From Acidicapsa acidisoli (GTDB lineage Bacteria; Acidobacteriota; Terriglobia; Terriglobales; Acidobacteriaceae): a DNA stretch of 64,000 bases. Below the pieces are notes generated by a model, which had not been told where the DNA came from, did not search any database, and was given only the letters and a program-made list of their open reading frames with translations. The translations under genes and the position numbers were made by a program. The stretch spans positions 248,001 to 312,000 of the forward strand of contig NZ_JAGSYI010000004.1 of NCBI RefSeq assembly GCF_025685625.1, written 5' to 3'. Positions 38,451 through 48,898 of the stretch are shown one piece after another (the first letter of the stretch is position 1; the number at the start of each line of letters is the position of its first letter).

Positions 38451-38524
38451 ACTGAGCGGACCAGATTTATCGGGGTCCGAAAGCGAGAATCTGGTAAGGG
38501 GGGCAGCGCTCACAGCCTTTTCGA

Positions 38525-39748
38525 ATGGACAATCAACCTATCGGACCTGATCATCAACTTCCTGCGCATACGACAGCCCCTCCGCGGAGTAAAGCCGTAA
38601 GGGTCATCGTTTGGATTGCAATCCTGTTAATCTTTGCTGTCGGATTCCTGCTGGTTCTGCGGCATAAGAATACTCCGCCGCCCGCAGGCGGTAGACGCGG
38701 CGCGGGCGGAACCGTAACCGTTACAACCGCGACTGCGAAAAAGGGCGATATAGGCGTTTACATTGACGCCATCGGCACCGTCACTCCTGTTTACACAGCC
38801 TCGATCACCAGTGAGGTGACCGGCATCATCACGGCCGTGTACTACCGGGAGGGGCAGATCGTAAAAAAGGGCGACCCCTTGATCGAGATTGACTCCCGGC
38901 CCTACCGCGCGACATTGCTGCAGGCGCAAGGGACGCTTGAACGCGATGAGAACGTCCTCGCTCAGGCCAAAATGGACCTTGCCCGTTATCAGGATGCCTG
39001 GGCTCGGAATGCTATTCCCAAGCAAACGCTGGATGACCAGGAGAAGGTGGTTCTCCAGGACGAGGGAACGGTTAAGCTCGATCAGGGCGCGGTGCAGTTT
39101 GACCAGGTTCAGGTGGATTTCTGCCATATTGTGTCGCCAATCGCAGGAAGAGTCGGGTTGCGTCTGGTTGATCCAGGGAATGTCGTGCAATCGAATGGGA
39201 CCAATGCGCTTGCGGTCATTACTCAGCTTCAGCCTATGACGGTGATCTTCACGATCCCTGAGGACAATTTGGCCCAAATCGCTCCTCGTCTTCGCAAGAA
39301 GACTGGGCTTCCTGTGACTGCGTTCGATCGCGGCGGTCAGACCCAACTTGGAGCGGGCACGCTACTCACGCTCGACAACCAGATTGACACAACCACGGGA
39401 ACAGTCAAGGCGCGCTCGATCTTCAATAACAGAGACAATGCCCTGTATCCGAATCAATTCGTCAATACACGGCTGCTAGTCGATACCCAGCACGATGCGA
39501 CGCTGGTTCCAACGTCTACGATTCAGCACAACGGCACGAATGCCTTTGTTTATGTGCTTGCGGACAATGTAGCTCACATGCGCAGCGTCACTCCTGGCGT
39601 CACGGACAATGACACGACTGCTGTTTCAGGGATCGAACCAGGAGATGTGCTGGCCAATAGCAGCTTCGATAAGCTGCAGGATAACTCCAAGATAGTTATC
39701 TCCAAAACGCCGATTCCTGCCAGCACAAGTGGGAGTACCGCTCCTTGA
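38525..39748 (+). CDS. RND efflux adaptor protein (MdtA/AcrA-like)
   Basis: Periplasmic membrane-fusion protein that links the inner-membrane pumps to the outer-membrane channel. 407 residues with one N-terminal helix (VIVWIAILLIFAVGFLLVLR), a split lipoyl/biotinyl domain (ITSEVTGIITAVYYREGQIV; FCHIVSPIAGRVGLRLVDPG), an alpha-hairpin (about 140-190, LEQ/KLDQ heptads) and the beta-barrel (LQPMTVIFTIPEDN). It resembles MdtA, which works with two different pump subunits, and two pump genes follow. The stop overlaps the next TTG start (TTGA), so adaptor and pump are co-translated. Confidence 0.92.
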   Translation: MDNQPIGPDHQLPAHTTAPPRSKAVRVIVWIAILLIFAVGFLLVLRHKNTPPPAGGRRGAGGTVTVTTATAKKGDIGVYIDAIGTVTPVYTASITSEVTGIITAVYYREGQIVKKGDPLIEIDSRPYRATLLQAQGTLERDENVLAQAKMDLARYQDAWARNAIPKQTLDDQEKVVLQDEGTVKLDQGAVQFDQVQVDFCHIVSPIAGRVGLRLVDPGNVVQSNGTNALAVITQLQPMTVIFTIPEDNLAQIAPRLRKKTGLPVTAFDRGGQTQLGAGTLLTLDNQIDTTTGTVKARSIFNNRDNALYPNQFVNTRLLVDTQHDATLVPTSTIQHNGTNAFVYVLADNVAHMRSVTPGVTDNDTTAVSGIEPGDVLANSSFDKLQDNSKIVISKTPIPASTSGSTAP

Positions 39749-42700
39749 GTCTAAGTCCGTCTCGCCCATTCATTCTGCGGCCGGTCGCCACGTCTCTGCT
39801 TATGGCTGCAATTCTGCTGGTCGGAATTGTCAGCTATACGCAGCTGCCGGTTTCCGCGCTGCCAGAGGTTGATTACCCGACGATTCAGGTGCTCACTTTC
39901 TACCCCGGAGCGAGCCCCTATGTGATGGCGACGACTGTAACCGCTCCGCTGGAGCGCCAGTTTGGGCAGATCCAGGGTTTAAGCCAGATGACGTCGTCGA
40001 GTTCGGGCGGGACGTCGGTCGTTGTGCTGCAGTTCAATCTTTCCCTGAACATTGACGTGGCCGAAGAGGAAGTGCAATCGGCCATCAATGCGGCACAAAG
40101 CTTCCTGCCGGCCAATCTCCCGGCTCCTCCTATCTACAGCAAGACCAATCCCGCCGACGCTCCAGTGCTGACGCTAGCCATTACATCCACTGCAATGCCG
40201 CTTTCGCAGGTCGAGGATCTGGTCGATACACGACTGGCTCCCAAGATTTCGCAGCTCAGCGGCGTGGGACTGGTAAGCATCAGCGGAGGCCAGAAACCTG
40301 CGGTTCGTATTCAAGCCAATCCGAATGCTCTGTCTTCGTACGGCATCAATCTTGAAGATTTGCGGACTGCATTGACGCAAGCTAGCGTGAACGCAGCAAA
40401 AGGCAACTTCGACGGCCCGCGTCAGGACTACCAGATCGACGCCAACGATCAGCTGGTGACCAGCAAAGACTACAAAAATATTGTGGTTGCATACCGAAAT
40501 GGCTCTCCCGTGATGCTGACCGATGTGGCCCGCATTGTGGATGGCGTGGAGAATAACAACCAGGCTGCCTGGATGAATCTGACCCCTGCGGTCGTTCTCA
40601 ATGTTCAAAGACAGCCGGGCGCCAACACAATCACGGTCGTAAAGAGCATCAAGAGACTGCTGCCGCAGTTGGAAGCAAATCTTCCCAAAGGCATCGACGT
40701 CACGCTTCTCACCGATCTTACGACGCCGATTCAAGCTTCTGTAGAGGATGTTGAATTCGAATTGATGCTGACCGTTGCGCTGGTTGTGATGGTTATCTTT
40801 CTATTTCTGCGCAATCTCTACGCAACTATCATTCCGAGTGTGGCCGTGCCGTTGTCGCTCGTCGGCACGCTTGGCGCCATGTATGCCCTGGGCTATAGCC
40901 TCGACAACCTGTCGTTGATGGCGCTCACCATCTCAACCGGCTTCGTGGTTGACGACGCAATCGTCATGGTTGAGAACATCTCGCGCTACCTGGAAGAGGG
41001 CAAGTCTCCGATGGAAGCGGCGCTTATAGGCGCGGAGCAGATTGGATTCACGATCGTATCGTTGACCGTGTCTCTGATTGCAGTGCTTATCCCACTGCTC
41101 TTCATGGGCGATGTGGTGGGCCGACTGTTCCGCGAGTTTGCAGTTACACTCGCGGTTACGATCATTGTCTCAGCGGTCGTATCGCTGACGCTGACGCCAA
41201 TGATGGCGTCACGCATTCTGAAGCACGATCCGGCGGAACAACAAGGACGCTTTTATCGGGCATCCGAGCGCGTCTTCGAGAGCATGATTGGATTCTACGG
41301 GCGCACGTTGAAGGTCGTCCTTGACTTTCAAGGCCTCACTCTTCTGATAGCTCTCGCAACGCTGCTGCTCACGATCTACCTCTACATCATCATTCCGAAG
41401 GGCTTCTTCCCGGTTCAGGACACTGGCGTGATTCAAGGTATTTCCCAGGCGCCGCAATCGATCGGTGCAAAGGGAATGGCCGAAAAGCAAAAGGAGCTTG
41501 CCAAGATCATTCTGCAAGATCCGGCGGTGGAGAGCCTTTCCTCCTTCATTGGCGCGGACGGAACGAATACCACCATCAACAGCGGAAGAATGTCGATCAA
41601 TCTCAAGCCCTTGGAAGATCGCAAGTTGAGCGCCTCGGATGTTATCCGCAGGCTTCAAACCAAGCTGGCTGATGTGAAAGATATTCAGCTCTTCATGCAG
41701 CCGGTGCAAAACATCACGATCGACGATCGCGTCAGCCGCACGCAATACCAATACACACTCGAAGACCCGGATCAAAACGAACTCAACGATTGGGCTGCGC
41801 GCTTTGTGACGCGTCTAAAACAATTGCCCGAGTTGGAAGACGTTGCAACCGATCAGCAGCTGGGAGGGCTCGCGGTATCTCTGGTGATCGATCGAGTCAC
41901 AGCGTCCCGGCTTGGCGTGGCGCCTACAACAATCGACAACACGTTGTATGACGCCTTCGGTCAGCGGCAAATCAACACGATGTACACACAGCTCAACCAG
42001 TATCACGTTGTGCTGGAGAGCGAGCCGCAGTTCCAGCGCGACCCGAATATGCTGAATCATCTCTATATTCGGAGCGGTTCTTCGTCAGGAACGAGCGGTG
42101 CAGCGGCTTCGTCGACCTCCTCGGCCGGATCGACATCCGCTGGATCGAATGCGCTCACATCGTCCGCCCTTTTCACGCCCTCGGCGAACACGCTGTCGCC
42201 TCCTGTAAACGCGCTGGCTTCGACCACCACCACCGCAACAAACAGTGGAGCAAACTCCGCGGGCACTACCAGTTCTACGATCGGCAGCGAAGTGCCGTTC
42301 AGTGCCTTCTCGCACTTCGAGACCACCACGGAGCCGCTCTCAATTTCCCACCAGGGTCAATTCCCTGCGATCACTGTTTCGTTTAATCTTGCGCCCAATG
42401 CTGCGCTGGGCGGAGCCATTACGGCGATCAACAAGGTGCAGAAGGACATGCACATGCCGCAAAGCCTGCAGGCTGATTTTCAAGGCACTGCGGCATCTTT
42501 CCGCAACTCGCTTTCGAATATGCCGCTCCTGATCCTGGCCGCGCTGGTGACTGTGTACATCGTTCTTGGCGTTCTCTACGAGAGCTTCATTCATCCCATC
42601 ACGATTCTTTCCACGCTTCCTTCGGCGGGAGTCGGCGCATTTCTCTCGCTGATTATTTTTCATCAGGACTTGAGCGTGGTGGCGATTATCGGTCTTGTGC

Positions 42701-43071
42701 TGTTGATTGGCATTGTGAAGAAGAACGGCATCATGATGGTCGACTTCGCGCTGGAAGCGGAGCGCGGTTCAGGGCTGAGCGCGACGGATGCAATTTACCA
42801 GGCATGTCTGCTTCGCTTCCGCCCGATTATGATGACGACGATGGCTGCTCTGCTCGGCGGTATCCCGCTGGCATTCGGCACAGGAATTGGTTCGGAGTTG
42901 CGCAGGCCTCTTGGAATCTCGATGGTCGGCGGATTGCTTGTCAGCCAGGTACTGACGCTGTACACAACGCCGGTGATCTACATCTTCTTTGACAATATCG
43001 GACACCGGTTCTCGCGCAAGCCGAAACCTGCGCACAACAGCGGTGAGCCGCAAACAGCGGAGCAGATATGA
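39745..43071 (+). CDS. RND multidrug efflux pump subunit (MdtB-like) with Ser/Thr-rich insertion
   Basis: Inner-membrane proton-driven exporter, 1108 residues. It starts with TTG overlapping the adaptor stop. Twelve transmembrane helices fit the pattern; the fourth carries the proton-relay motif GFVVDDAIVMVENI, and ILRPVATSLLMAAILLVGIV is the typical first helix. Compared with usual lengths near 1040 it has an extra stretch at about residues 775-855, almost only Ser, Thr, Ala, Gly and Asn (for example SGTSGAAASSTSSAGSTSAG), placed in the periplasmic porter/docking part. The following pump has only a short trace of this. The 3' end overlaps the next gene by four bases (ATGA). Confidence 0.92.
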   Translation: MSLSPSRPFILRPVATSLLMAAILLVGIVSYTQLPVSALPEVDYPTIQVLTFYPGASPYVMATTVTAPLERQFGQIQGLSQMTSSSSGGTSVVVLQFNLSLNIDVAEEEVQSAINAAQSFLPANLPAPPIYSKTNPADAPVLTLAITSTAMPLSQVEDLVDTRLAPKISQLSGVGLVSISGGQKPAVRIQANPNALSSYGINLEDLRTALTQASVNAAKGNFDGPRQDYQIDANDQLVTSKDYKNIVVAYRNGSPVMLTDVARIVDGVENNNQAAWMNLTPAVVLNVQRQPGANTITVVKSIKRLLPQLEANLPKGIDVTLLTDLTTPIQASVEDVEFELMLTVALVVMVIFLFLRNLYATIIPSVAVPLSLVGTLGAMYALGYSLDNLSLMALTISTGFVVDDAIVMVENISRYLEEGKSPMEAALIGAEQIGFTIVSLTVSLIAVLIPLLFMGDVVGRLFREFAVTLAVTIIVSAVVSLTLTPMMASRILKHDPAEQQGRFYRASERVFESMIGFYGRTLKVVLDFQGLTLLIALATLLLTIYLYIIIPKGFFPVQDTGVIQGISQAPQSIGAKGMAEKQKELAKIILQDPAVESLSSFIGADGTNTTINSGRMSINLKPLEDRKLSASDVIRRLQTKLADVKDIQLFMQPVQNITIDDRVSRTQYQYTLEDPDQNELNDWAARFVTRLKQLPELEDVATDQQLGGLAVSLVIDRVTASRLGVAPTTIDNTLYDAFGQRQINTMYTQLNQYHVVLESEPQFQRDPNMLNHLYIRSGSSSGTSGAAASSTSSAGSTSAGSNALTSSALFTPSANTLSPPVNALASTTTTATNSGANSAGTTSSTIGSEVPFSAFSHFETTTEPLSISHQGQFPAITVSFNLAPNAALGGAITAINKVQKDMHMPQSLQADFQGTAASFRNSLSNMPLLILAALVTVYIVLGVLYESFIHPITILSTLPSAGVGAFLSLIIFHQDLSVVAIIGLVLLIGIVKKNGIMMVDFALEAERGSGLSATDAIYQACLLRFRPIMMTTMAALLGGIPLAFGTGIGSELRRPLGISMVGGLLVSQVLTLYTTPVIYIFFDNIGHRFSRKPKPAHNSGEPQTAEQI

Positions 43072-46000
43072 ATCTCTCCGCACCTTTTATTCATCGGCCA
43101 GTAGCGACTACGCTGCTTACGATCGCCATTGCGATCGCCGGTGCAATTGCGTTCAAGGTGCTGCCGGTCTCTCCGTTGCCTCAGGTTGATTTTCCGACGA
43201 TCTCGGTTGGCGCAAGCCTTCCGGGAGGCAGTGCGGAAATCATGGCCTCCTCGGTTGCTACGCCTCTCGAGCGCCAGTTCGGACATATTGCCGGCGTCAC
43301 GGAAATGACGTCGGCAAGCAGTCTGGGCACTACTTCAATCACAATTCAGTTTGACTTGAGCCGCGATATCAACGGAGCCGCGCGTGACGTCGAGGCTGCA
43401 ATCAACGCGGCACGTACCTATCTGCCTGCAAACTTACCCGCAAATCCGACTTACCGAAAGGTGAATCCAGCCGATTCTCCGATCATGATTCTCGGCCTGA
43501 CGTCGGACAAGTATGGCCCTGACAAAATGTATGACTCTGCGTCTACAGTGATCCAGCAAAAGCTGTCGCAGATTCAAGGGGTGGGACAGGTGAATGTCGG
43601 CGGCGGCGCGTTGCCTTCGGTGCGGGTTGAAGTAAACCCGACCAAGCTCGCGAGCTACGGACTTACGATGGCCGACGTTCAGGCGCTCCTGAGCGTGCAA
43701 AACTCCGATCTGGCCAAAGGTCAGATCTCGGACGGCAATACGACCGCCGATATTATTGCGAATGATCAGATATCTCATGCGGTGGACTACAAACCGCTCA
43801 TTGTCGGATATAACAATGGCGCTGCAATTCACTTATCGGATGTTGCCGATGTAATCGACTCGACCCAAAATGTCCGCGCTGGGGGTTATCTGAACGGGAA
43901 ACGCGCGGTGATGCTCATCATCTTCCGCCAGCCCGGCGCCAACATCATTGATACTGTCGATCTCATACGCGCACAGTTGCCGTCCATCAAGGCATCCATC
44001 CCGCAAGGCATCGATATCACGATTGTGCAGGACAGGACGATCACGATCCGAGCCTCGGTAAGCGACGTCGAAAGAACTCTCATCGTTTCGATTGGGCTTG
44101 TCATAGTCGTCGTCTTCATCTTTTTGCGCAACGGCCGGGCAACACTGATTCCAGCAGTTGCGGTTCCAGTCTCGTTGATTGGAACGTTTGCAGTGATGTA
44201 CCTGCTCGGCTTCAGCATCGACAACTTGTCCCTGATGGCGCTCACCATTTCGACCGGCTTCGTCGTCGACGATGCGATCGTGGTCATGGAGAACATCACG
44301 CGGCATCTGGAAGCAGGCATGGACCCGTTTGCCGCGAGCCTGAGGGGCGCAAAGGAGATCGGCTTTACCGTCTTCTCGATCAGCATTTCGCTCATCGCCG
44401 TATTCATTCCCATTCTCTTAATGGGCGGCATCGTAGGTCGGCTATTCCGCGAGTTTGCTATCACGCTTTCGACCGCGATTCTGGTTTCGATGGTGATCTC
44501 GCTCACAACGACGCCGATGATGTGCGCGCATCTTCTGAAGCATGAAGCAAAGGTAAAGCATGGGCGCGTGTACCTCGCGACGGACCGATTCTTCGACTGG
44601 GTCTTGTCGATCTATCGGCGCAGCCTGCACTGGGTACTGGACAACTCAGTGTTGACGCTCACGGTGCTCTTCCTCGTGATTGTCCTGAATGTAGTGATTG
44701 TTCTGAAGATTCCCAAAGGGTTTTTCCCGCAACAAGACACAGGCATACTCGCAGGCGGTGTGCAAGGCCCACAGGATTCTTCGTTCCCTGCGATGAACGA
44801 CGCCATTCGGCAACTGGCAGGTGTGATCAAAAGCGATCCTGCAGTGCAAAACGTGGTCGCCTTTACCGGCGGCGGTGGCGCAACCAACACCGGGTTCATT
44901 TTTATTTCGCTGAAGCCGTTGAATGAGCGCAAGATCGGTGCTCCCGAGATTATCAATCGCATACGCCCGAAGTTAAATCGTCTGCCCGTGGCATCTGCGT
45001 TTCTGCAGGCAGCTCAAGACCTTCGCATCGGCGGACGATCAAGCAATGCACTCTATCAGTACACGATTCAAGCGGACAATTTGACCGACTTGCAGTTCTG
45101 GGGGCCACGCCTGCTCACGGAAATGAAGAAGCTGCCTGGCTTGCAGGACGTGAATTCGGACCAGCAGAATGGCGGTCTCGACGAATTTGTCAACTTCGAC
45201 CGAACGACCGCGGCAAGACTCGGCCAGACATCGCAATCTCTGGATACAGGGCTGTACAGCGCGTTTGGACAGTCAGAAGTATCAGTGATTTACACACAGC
45301 TCAATCAGTACTATGTCGTGTTGGAGGTTGCGCCTCCCTACTGGCAGAACCCTGATGGGCTGAAGAATATCTACTTCCATCCGACGGGCAGCAGCAGTAC
45401 TACGGCAAGCGGCAATACGCCGCTGTTTACCCTCTCGAAGAATCATGAAACGACAACGCCGCTGGCTCTGAATCACACCGGGCTATTTCCATCGGTGACA
45501 GTCTCATTCAATCTTGCGCCTGGTGTTTCGATGAGCGAAGCGACGCTCGCCATCGAACAGATGCAGCAGCGGTTGGGTACGCCTTCTACCATCCATGGCT
45601 TCTTCGCCGGAACTCTGCAAGCGTATCAGCAATCCCTCGGAACCGAGCCGCTTCTGGTGCTGACCGCGTTGCTGGCGGTATATATCGTTCTTGGAATTCT
45701 GTACGAGAGCCTGGTGCATCCACTGACAATCATCTCCACATTGCCTTCGGCCAGCGTGGGCGCAATGTTGGCCTTGATGCTTTTCAACGTCGATCTAAAT
45801 ATCATCTCCATTATCGGAATTGTCCTGCTGATCGGCATTGTCAAGAAGAATGCCATCATGATGATCGATTTTGCATTGCAGGCTGAGCGAGACGGAGGTA
45901 TGTCGACGGAGGACGCAATCTTTGAGGCGTGCATGCTGCGCTTCCGGCCGATTCTGATGACCACGATGGCTGCGCTTTTTGGCGCTTTGCCTCTTGCCTT

Positions 46001-46196
46001 CGGAACCGGCACTGGATCAGAGTTACGCAGGCCACTTGGAATTACGATTGTCGGCGGTCTGATCTTCAGCCAGTTGCTCACGCTGTACACTACGCCAGTT
46101 GTTTACCTCACGTTTGACCGTATCCGCTTAAGGATGCTGGGCAAGGAACGTGATACATTTCACGCGGACGGACCAACGCCTTCCGCGGCAGACTGA
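43068..46196 (+). CDS. RND multidrug efflux pump subunit (MdtC-like)
   Basis: Second inner-membrane pump subunit, 1042 residues, the standard length. It begins MNLSAPFIHRPVATTLLTIA, with the proton-relay helix GFVVDDAIVVMENI and the C-terminal GTGSELRRPLGITIVGGL. It is clearly a paralogue of the preceding pump. In MdtBC-type systems two such proteins form a heterotrimer with one adaptor, and the gene order here (adaptor, pump, pump, channel) fits that. Substrate is unknown; MdtBC exports bile salts and novobiocin in enterobacteria. The ATG overlaps the previous stop. Confidence 0.93.
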   Translation: MNLSAPFIHRPVATTLLTIAIAIAGAIAFKVLPVSPLPQVDFPTISVGASLPGGSAEIMASSVATPLERQFGHIAGVTEMTSASSLGTTSITIQFDLSRDINGAARDVEAAINAARTYLPANLPANPTYRKVNPADSPIMILGLTSDKYGPDKMYDSASTVIQQKLSQIQGVGQVNVGGGALPSVRVEVNPTKLASYGLTMADVQALLSVQNSDLAKGQISDGNTTADIIANDQISHAVDYKPLIVGYNNGAAIHLSDVADVIDSTQNVRAGGYLNGKRAVMLIIFRQPGANIIDTVDLIRAQLPSIKASIPQGIDITIVQDRTITIRASVSDVERTLIVSIGLVIVVVFIFLRNGRATLIPAVAVPVSLIGTFAVMYLLGFSIDNLSLMALTISTGFVVDDAIVVMENITRHLEAGMDPFAASLRGAKEIGFTVFSISISLIAVFIPILLMGGIVGRLFREFAITLSTAILVSMVISLTTTPMMCAHLLKHEAKVKHGRVYLATDRFFDWVLSIYRRSLHWVLDNSVLTLTVLFLVIVLNVVIVLKIPKGFFPQQDTGILAGGVQGPQDSSFPAMNDAIRQLAGVIKSDPAVQNVVAFTGGGGATNTGFIFISLKPLNERKIGAPEIINRIRPKLNRLPVASAFLQAAQDLRIGGRSSNALYQYTIQADNLTDLQFWGPRLLTEMKKLPGLQDVNSDQQNGGLDEFVNFDRTTAARLGQTSQSLDTGLYSAFGQSEVSVIYTQLNQYYVVLEVAPPYWQNPDGLKNIYFHPTGSSSTTASGNTPLFTLSKNHETTTPLALNHTGLFPSVTVSFNLAPGVSMSEATLAIEQMQQRLGTPSTIHGFFAGTLQAYQQSLGTEPLLVLTALLAVYIVLGILYESLVHPLTIISTLPSASVGAMLALMLFNVDLNIISIIGIVLLIGIVKKNAIMMIDFALQAERDGGMSTEDAIFEACMLRFRPILMTTMAALFGALPLAFGTGTGSELRRPLGITIVGGLIFSQLLTLYTTPVVYLTFDRIRLRMLGKERDTFHADGPTPSAAD

Positions 46197-46238
46197 TTTG
46201 AACCGCTACTGATCCCAAGGGTCACGGATGTACAAGTT

Positions 46239-47753
46239 ATGACAAGCTTCCGTTTCAAAGTTGCAATCATCCCGGCAATGGCAATGCTGGTTCTGGCAGG
46301 ATGCCGGGTCGGCCCCAAGTACAACGCGCCCGCCGCCACGGTGCAGGCGCCTCCCGCTGCTTACAAGGAGTCTCCAACGCAGTTCCAGGACTCGGACGGC
46401 TGGAAGGTCGCGCAACCGCAGGATGCGATGCTTCGCGGTAAGTGGTGGGAAATTTACAACGAGCCTGAGCTGAACGATCTCGAAGACAAACTGAATATCG
46501 ACAACCAGAACATCAAGGTGTTCTTCGAGAACTTCATGGAAGCGCGCACGCTGATTGCACAGGCACACGCGCAGCTCTATCCGACATTGACGACTTCGCC
46601 CAACTTTACGCGGTCGCGCGCGTCGGGCAACCTGGGTACCACGGCAAACGGTAATTTTACCGGCGGCGCGCAGTCTTCGATTACTTCCCTTCCCGTGACG
46701 GCGTCATGGGCACCCGATCTGTGGGGCCGGGTTCGCAACACGATTCGCGAGATGCAGTACAACGCACAACTAAGTGCGGCTGACCTTGAAAACGAACGCC
46801 TGACGGAACAAGCAACCTTGGCCGAGGTCTATTTCGAAATCCGCGGACAGGATGCATTGGAGGCTTTGTTTCAGAACACCGTGGACGCAGACAAAAAGGC
46901 CCTCGACATTGCCCAGTCTGGATACCAGACTGGGGTTGTGGACCAGATTACGGTTGTCGAAGCGGAGAATACGCTGCACACGGCCGAGTCTGCGCTGACC
47001 AATCTGGGCGTGGCCCGCGCCCAGGATCAACATGCAATCGCGATGCTGATTGGCGCCAATCCATCGAGCTTTACAATTCCCGTCAAAGCTTTGACGGCAA
47101 CGCCGCCGCCCATTCCGGTTGGGGTACCATCACAATTGCTTGAACGACGGCCCGATATTGCGGCGTCTGAGCGAGCGATGGCATCGGCGAATGCTCAGAT
47201 CGGGGTTGCAGTTGCCGCTTTCTATCCAAACCTCACTCTGAGCGCGGAAGGTGGCCTTGAAAGCTCAACGATCTCGCACCTGCTTGATTGGCCGAGCCGG
47301 TTCTGGTCTGTTGGTCCGGCGGCAAGCGAAACTCTCTTCGACGCTGGCCTGCGCCGGGCCACGGTGAATCAGTATATTGCCACCTACAATGCCGACGTTG
47401 CGAGCTACCGGCAAACTGTCCTGACCGCATTTCAACAGGTCGAAGACAACCTCGCTGCGGTGCGTATTCTCTCGCAGCAGATAAAGCAGGAGCAACAGGC
47501 TGTGGACTCGGCGCAGAAGTTTGTCGAGCTTGAGACCGGGCGCTACGATACCGGGATCGATCCATACGTCGATGTGGTCACAGCACAGACGACTCTGCTT
47601 TCCAATCAGCAATCGCTGGCCAGCCTGCATATTCAGCAAATGACGGCGTCGGTCCAGTTGATCGAGGCATTGGGAGGCGGTTGGGATCACACCCAGCTCC
47701 CGACTCCGGCGGATGTGTCAAAGAAGCTGGGCAAGCTCGCTATTGAGAAATAG
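46239..47753 (+). CDS. Outer-membrane efflux channel lipoprotein (TolC/NodT family)
   Basis: 504 residues; completes the efflux system as the outer-membrane exit duct. The signal sequence ends in the lipobox LAGC (Cys22), so it is lipid-anchored as in OprM-type channels. The two repeated coiled-coil/beta units are visible, each with an RPDIAASERAMASANAQIGV-like or VDQITVVEAENTLHTAESAL helix, and strand segments such as FYPNLTLSAEGG. It begins 42 bp after the pump stop and is the last gene of the four-gene operon. A strong hairpin follows. Confidence 0.93.
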   Translation: MTSFRFKVAIIPAMAMLVLAGCRVGPKYNAPAATVQAPPAAYKESPTQFQDSDGWKVAQPQDAMLRGKWWEIYNEPELNDLEDKLNIDNQNIKVFFENFMEARTLIAQAHAQLYPTLTTSPNFTRSRASGNLGTTANGNFTGGAQSSITSLPVTASWAPDLWGRVRNTIREMQYNAQLSAADLENERLTEQATLAEVYFEIRGQDALEALFQNTVDADKKALDIAQSGYQTGVVDQITVVEAENTLHTAESALTNLGVARAQDQHAIAMLIGANPSSFTIPVKALTATPPPIPVGVPSQLLERRPDIAASERAMASANAQIGVAVAAFYPNLTLSAEGGLESSTISHLLDWPSRFWSVGPAASETLFDAGLRRATVNQYIATYNADVASYRQTVLTAFQQVEDNLAAVRILSQQIKQEQQAVDSAQKFVELETGRYDTGIDPYVDVVTAQTTLLSNQQSLASLHIQQMTASVQLIEALGGGWDHTQLPTPADVSKKLGKLAIEK

Positions 47754-47786
47754 AGTCTGAATCAACAGTCGACGCCCGTCGCGCCT

Positions 47787-47830
47787 ATATAGTGTTGCCA
47801 GACCAGCGACGGCCGTGGCAACACCATATA
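47787..47830. terminator. Bidirectional hairpin between the efflux operon and the IclR gene
   Basis: Perfect 9-bp arms GTGTTGCCA (47792-47800) and TGGCAACAC (47816-47824), flanked by TATAT and ATATA. It lies in the short gap between convergent genes, where a two-way terminator would be expected; the T-runs are imperfect. Confidence 0.5.
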
Positions 47831-47854
47831 CTTCCGAGAATCGCAGCGGACCGC

Positions 47855-48670
47855 TTACGCGCTCAGGCTGCTCGGACGTGCGCTGCGCGCAGACGAGACA
47901 AAACCCATGTCCATCGAGATGCCACGCACGCATTGCAGCAAGTGGTTGGCGATCGAGGGCAGCTTTTGCGCTGTAACGCGGAAGGATGGTCCGGAGACGC
48001 TGACGGCCGCGACCGGGAGCCGCTGTGCATCCAGAACAGGGACGGCGATGCAGCGCAGCCCTTCTTCGAGTTCCTCATCGTCGACTGCGTAGCCGCGGCG
48101 ACGGGTCTTTTCGATCTCCGTACGCAGCGCCTCCGGCGTGCCGATGGTGCGATGCGTGAAACGCTCGAACTTTGTGCGCCGGATGACATCAGCGATCCTC
48201 TCCTCGGGAAGGAAGGCGAGAATGGCCTTGCCGACTGAGGTGCAATGTACCGGGTTGCTGGCGCCAACGCGTGTGATCATTCGCACGGAGCGGGCGGGTT
48301 CGATCTTGTCGAGATAAATGACGTGCGCCTGCTCCAGAATGCAAAGATGGGCGGTTTCCTCGGTCTCGCTGACCAGCCTGCGCAAGTGAGGCTGGGCGCG
48401 GTCGCGGAGATCGTACTGCTCGATAGCGCGATTACCGAAGTCGAAGAGACGCAGTCCGAGACGGAACTTGCCATTCACAGTGCGCTCGACCATGTGGTGG
48501 CGCTCGAGGACCATAAGAAAACGATGCGCTGTGCTCTTGTGCAAGGCCAGGGAGGACGCAACCTGCGCTAATCCGAGAGGAACGTCGCTCTCGCCGAGCA
48601 GATCGAGCACCGCAAAAGCCCTGTCCAAAGCCTGAACCTTATACGTCCCCTGGGGTGGGGTGTCTCGCAT
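47855..48670 (-). CDS. IclR-family transcriptional regulator
   Basis: A canonical 271-residue IclR protein. Residues 10-75 are the winged helix-turn-helix (VQALDRAFAVLDLLGES, ASSLALHKSTAHRFLMVLER) and the rest is the IclR effector domain with LEQAHVIYLDKIEP, NPVHCTSVGKAILAFLP and RRRGYAVDDEELEEGLRCIA, ending VSVSGPSFRVTAQKL. Such regulators bind small carboxylates or aromatic metabolites. Its target is not evident, since its neighbours are a convergent efflux operon and a MetX-like hydrolase gene downstream of nothing metabolic. A dyad before its start suggests autoregulation. Note the contrast with the hybrid regulator at 15224-16327. Confidence 0.93.
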   Translation of the reverse strand: MRDTPPQGTYKVQALDRAFAVLDLLGESDVPLGLAQVASSLALHKSTAHRFLMVLERHHMVERTVNGKFRLGLRLFDFGNRAIEQYDLRDRAQPHLRRLVSETEETAHLCILEQAHVIYLDKIEPARSVRMITRVGASNPVHCTSVGKAILAFLPEERIADVIRRTKFERFTHRTIGTPEALRTEIEKTRRRGYAVDDEELEEGLRCIAVPVLDAQRLPVAAVSVSGPSFRVTAQKLPSIANHLLQCVRGISMDMGFVSSARSARPSSLSA

Positions 48671-48694
48671 TATGAACCTCCATACCGCTAACTG

Positions 48695-48715
48695 AATTGC
48701 TTTTAGTGTGCAATT
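48695..48715. promoter_or_regulatory. Dyad before the IclR gene, probable autoregulatory operator
   Basis: AATTGC-N9-GCAATT, perfect 6-bp arms, 25 bp before the IclR start on the minus strand; size and spacing fit an IclR-type dimer site. Confidence 0.5.
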
Positions 48716-48898
48716 GCGGGTGCTGTCGTGTCAACAGATAAGACGGCATACCATTTAATGACCGGAACAGAACTTCAGGTATCCGTCGACGAGCCTGCTC
48801 AGAAGACGTTCAGGGGCGGAAATTGTTGCAACGCGGCGGAATACCGGCCAGGCCAAAATCGCCTTTGATACGCCTTTGGTAACGGTGCAGCATTTGGA

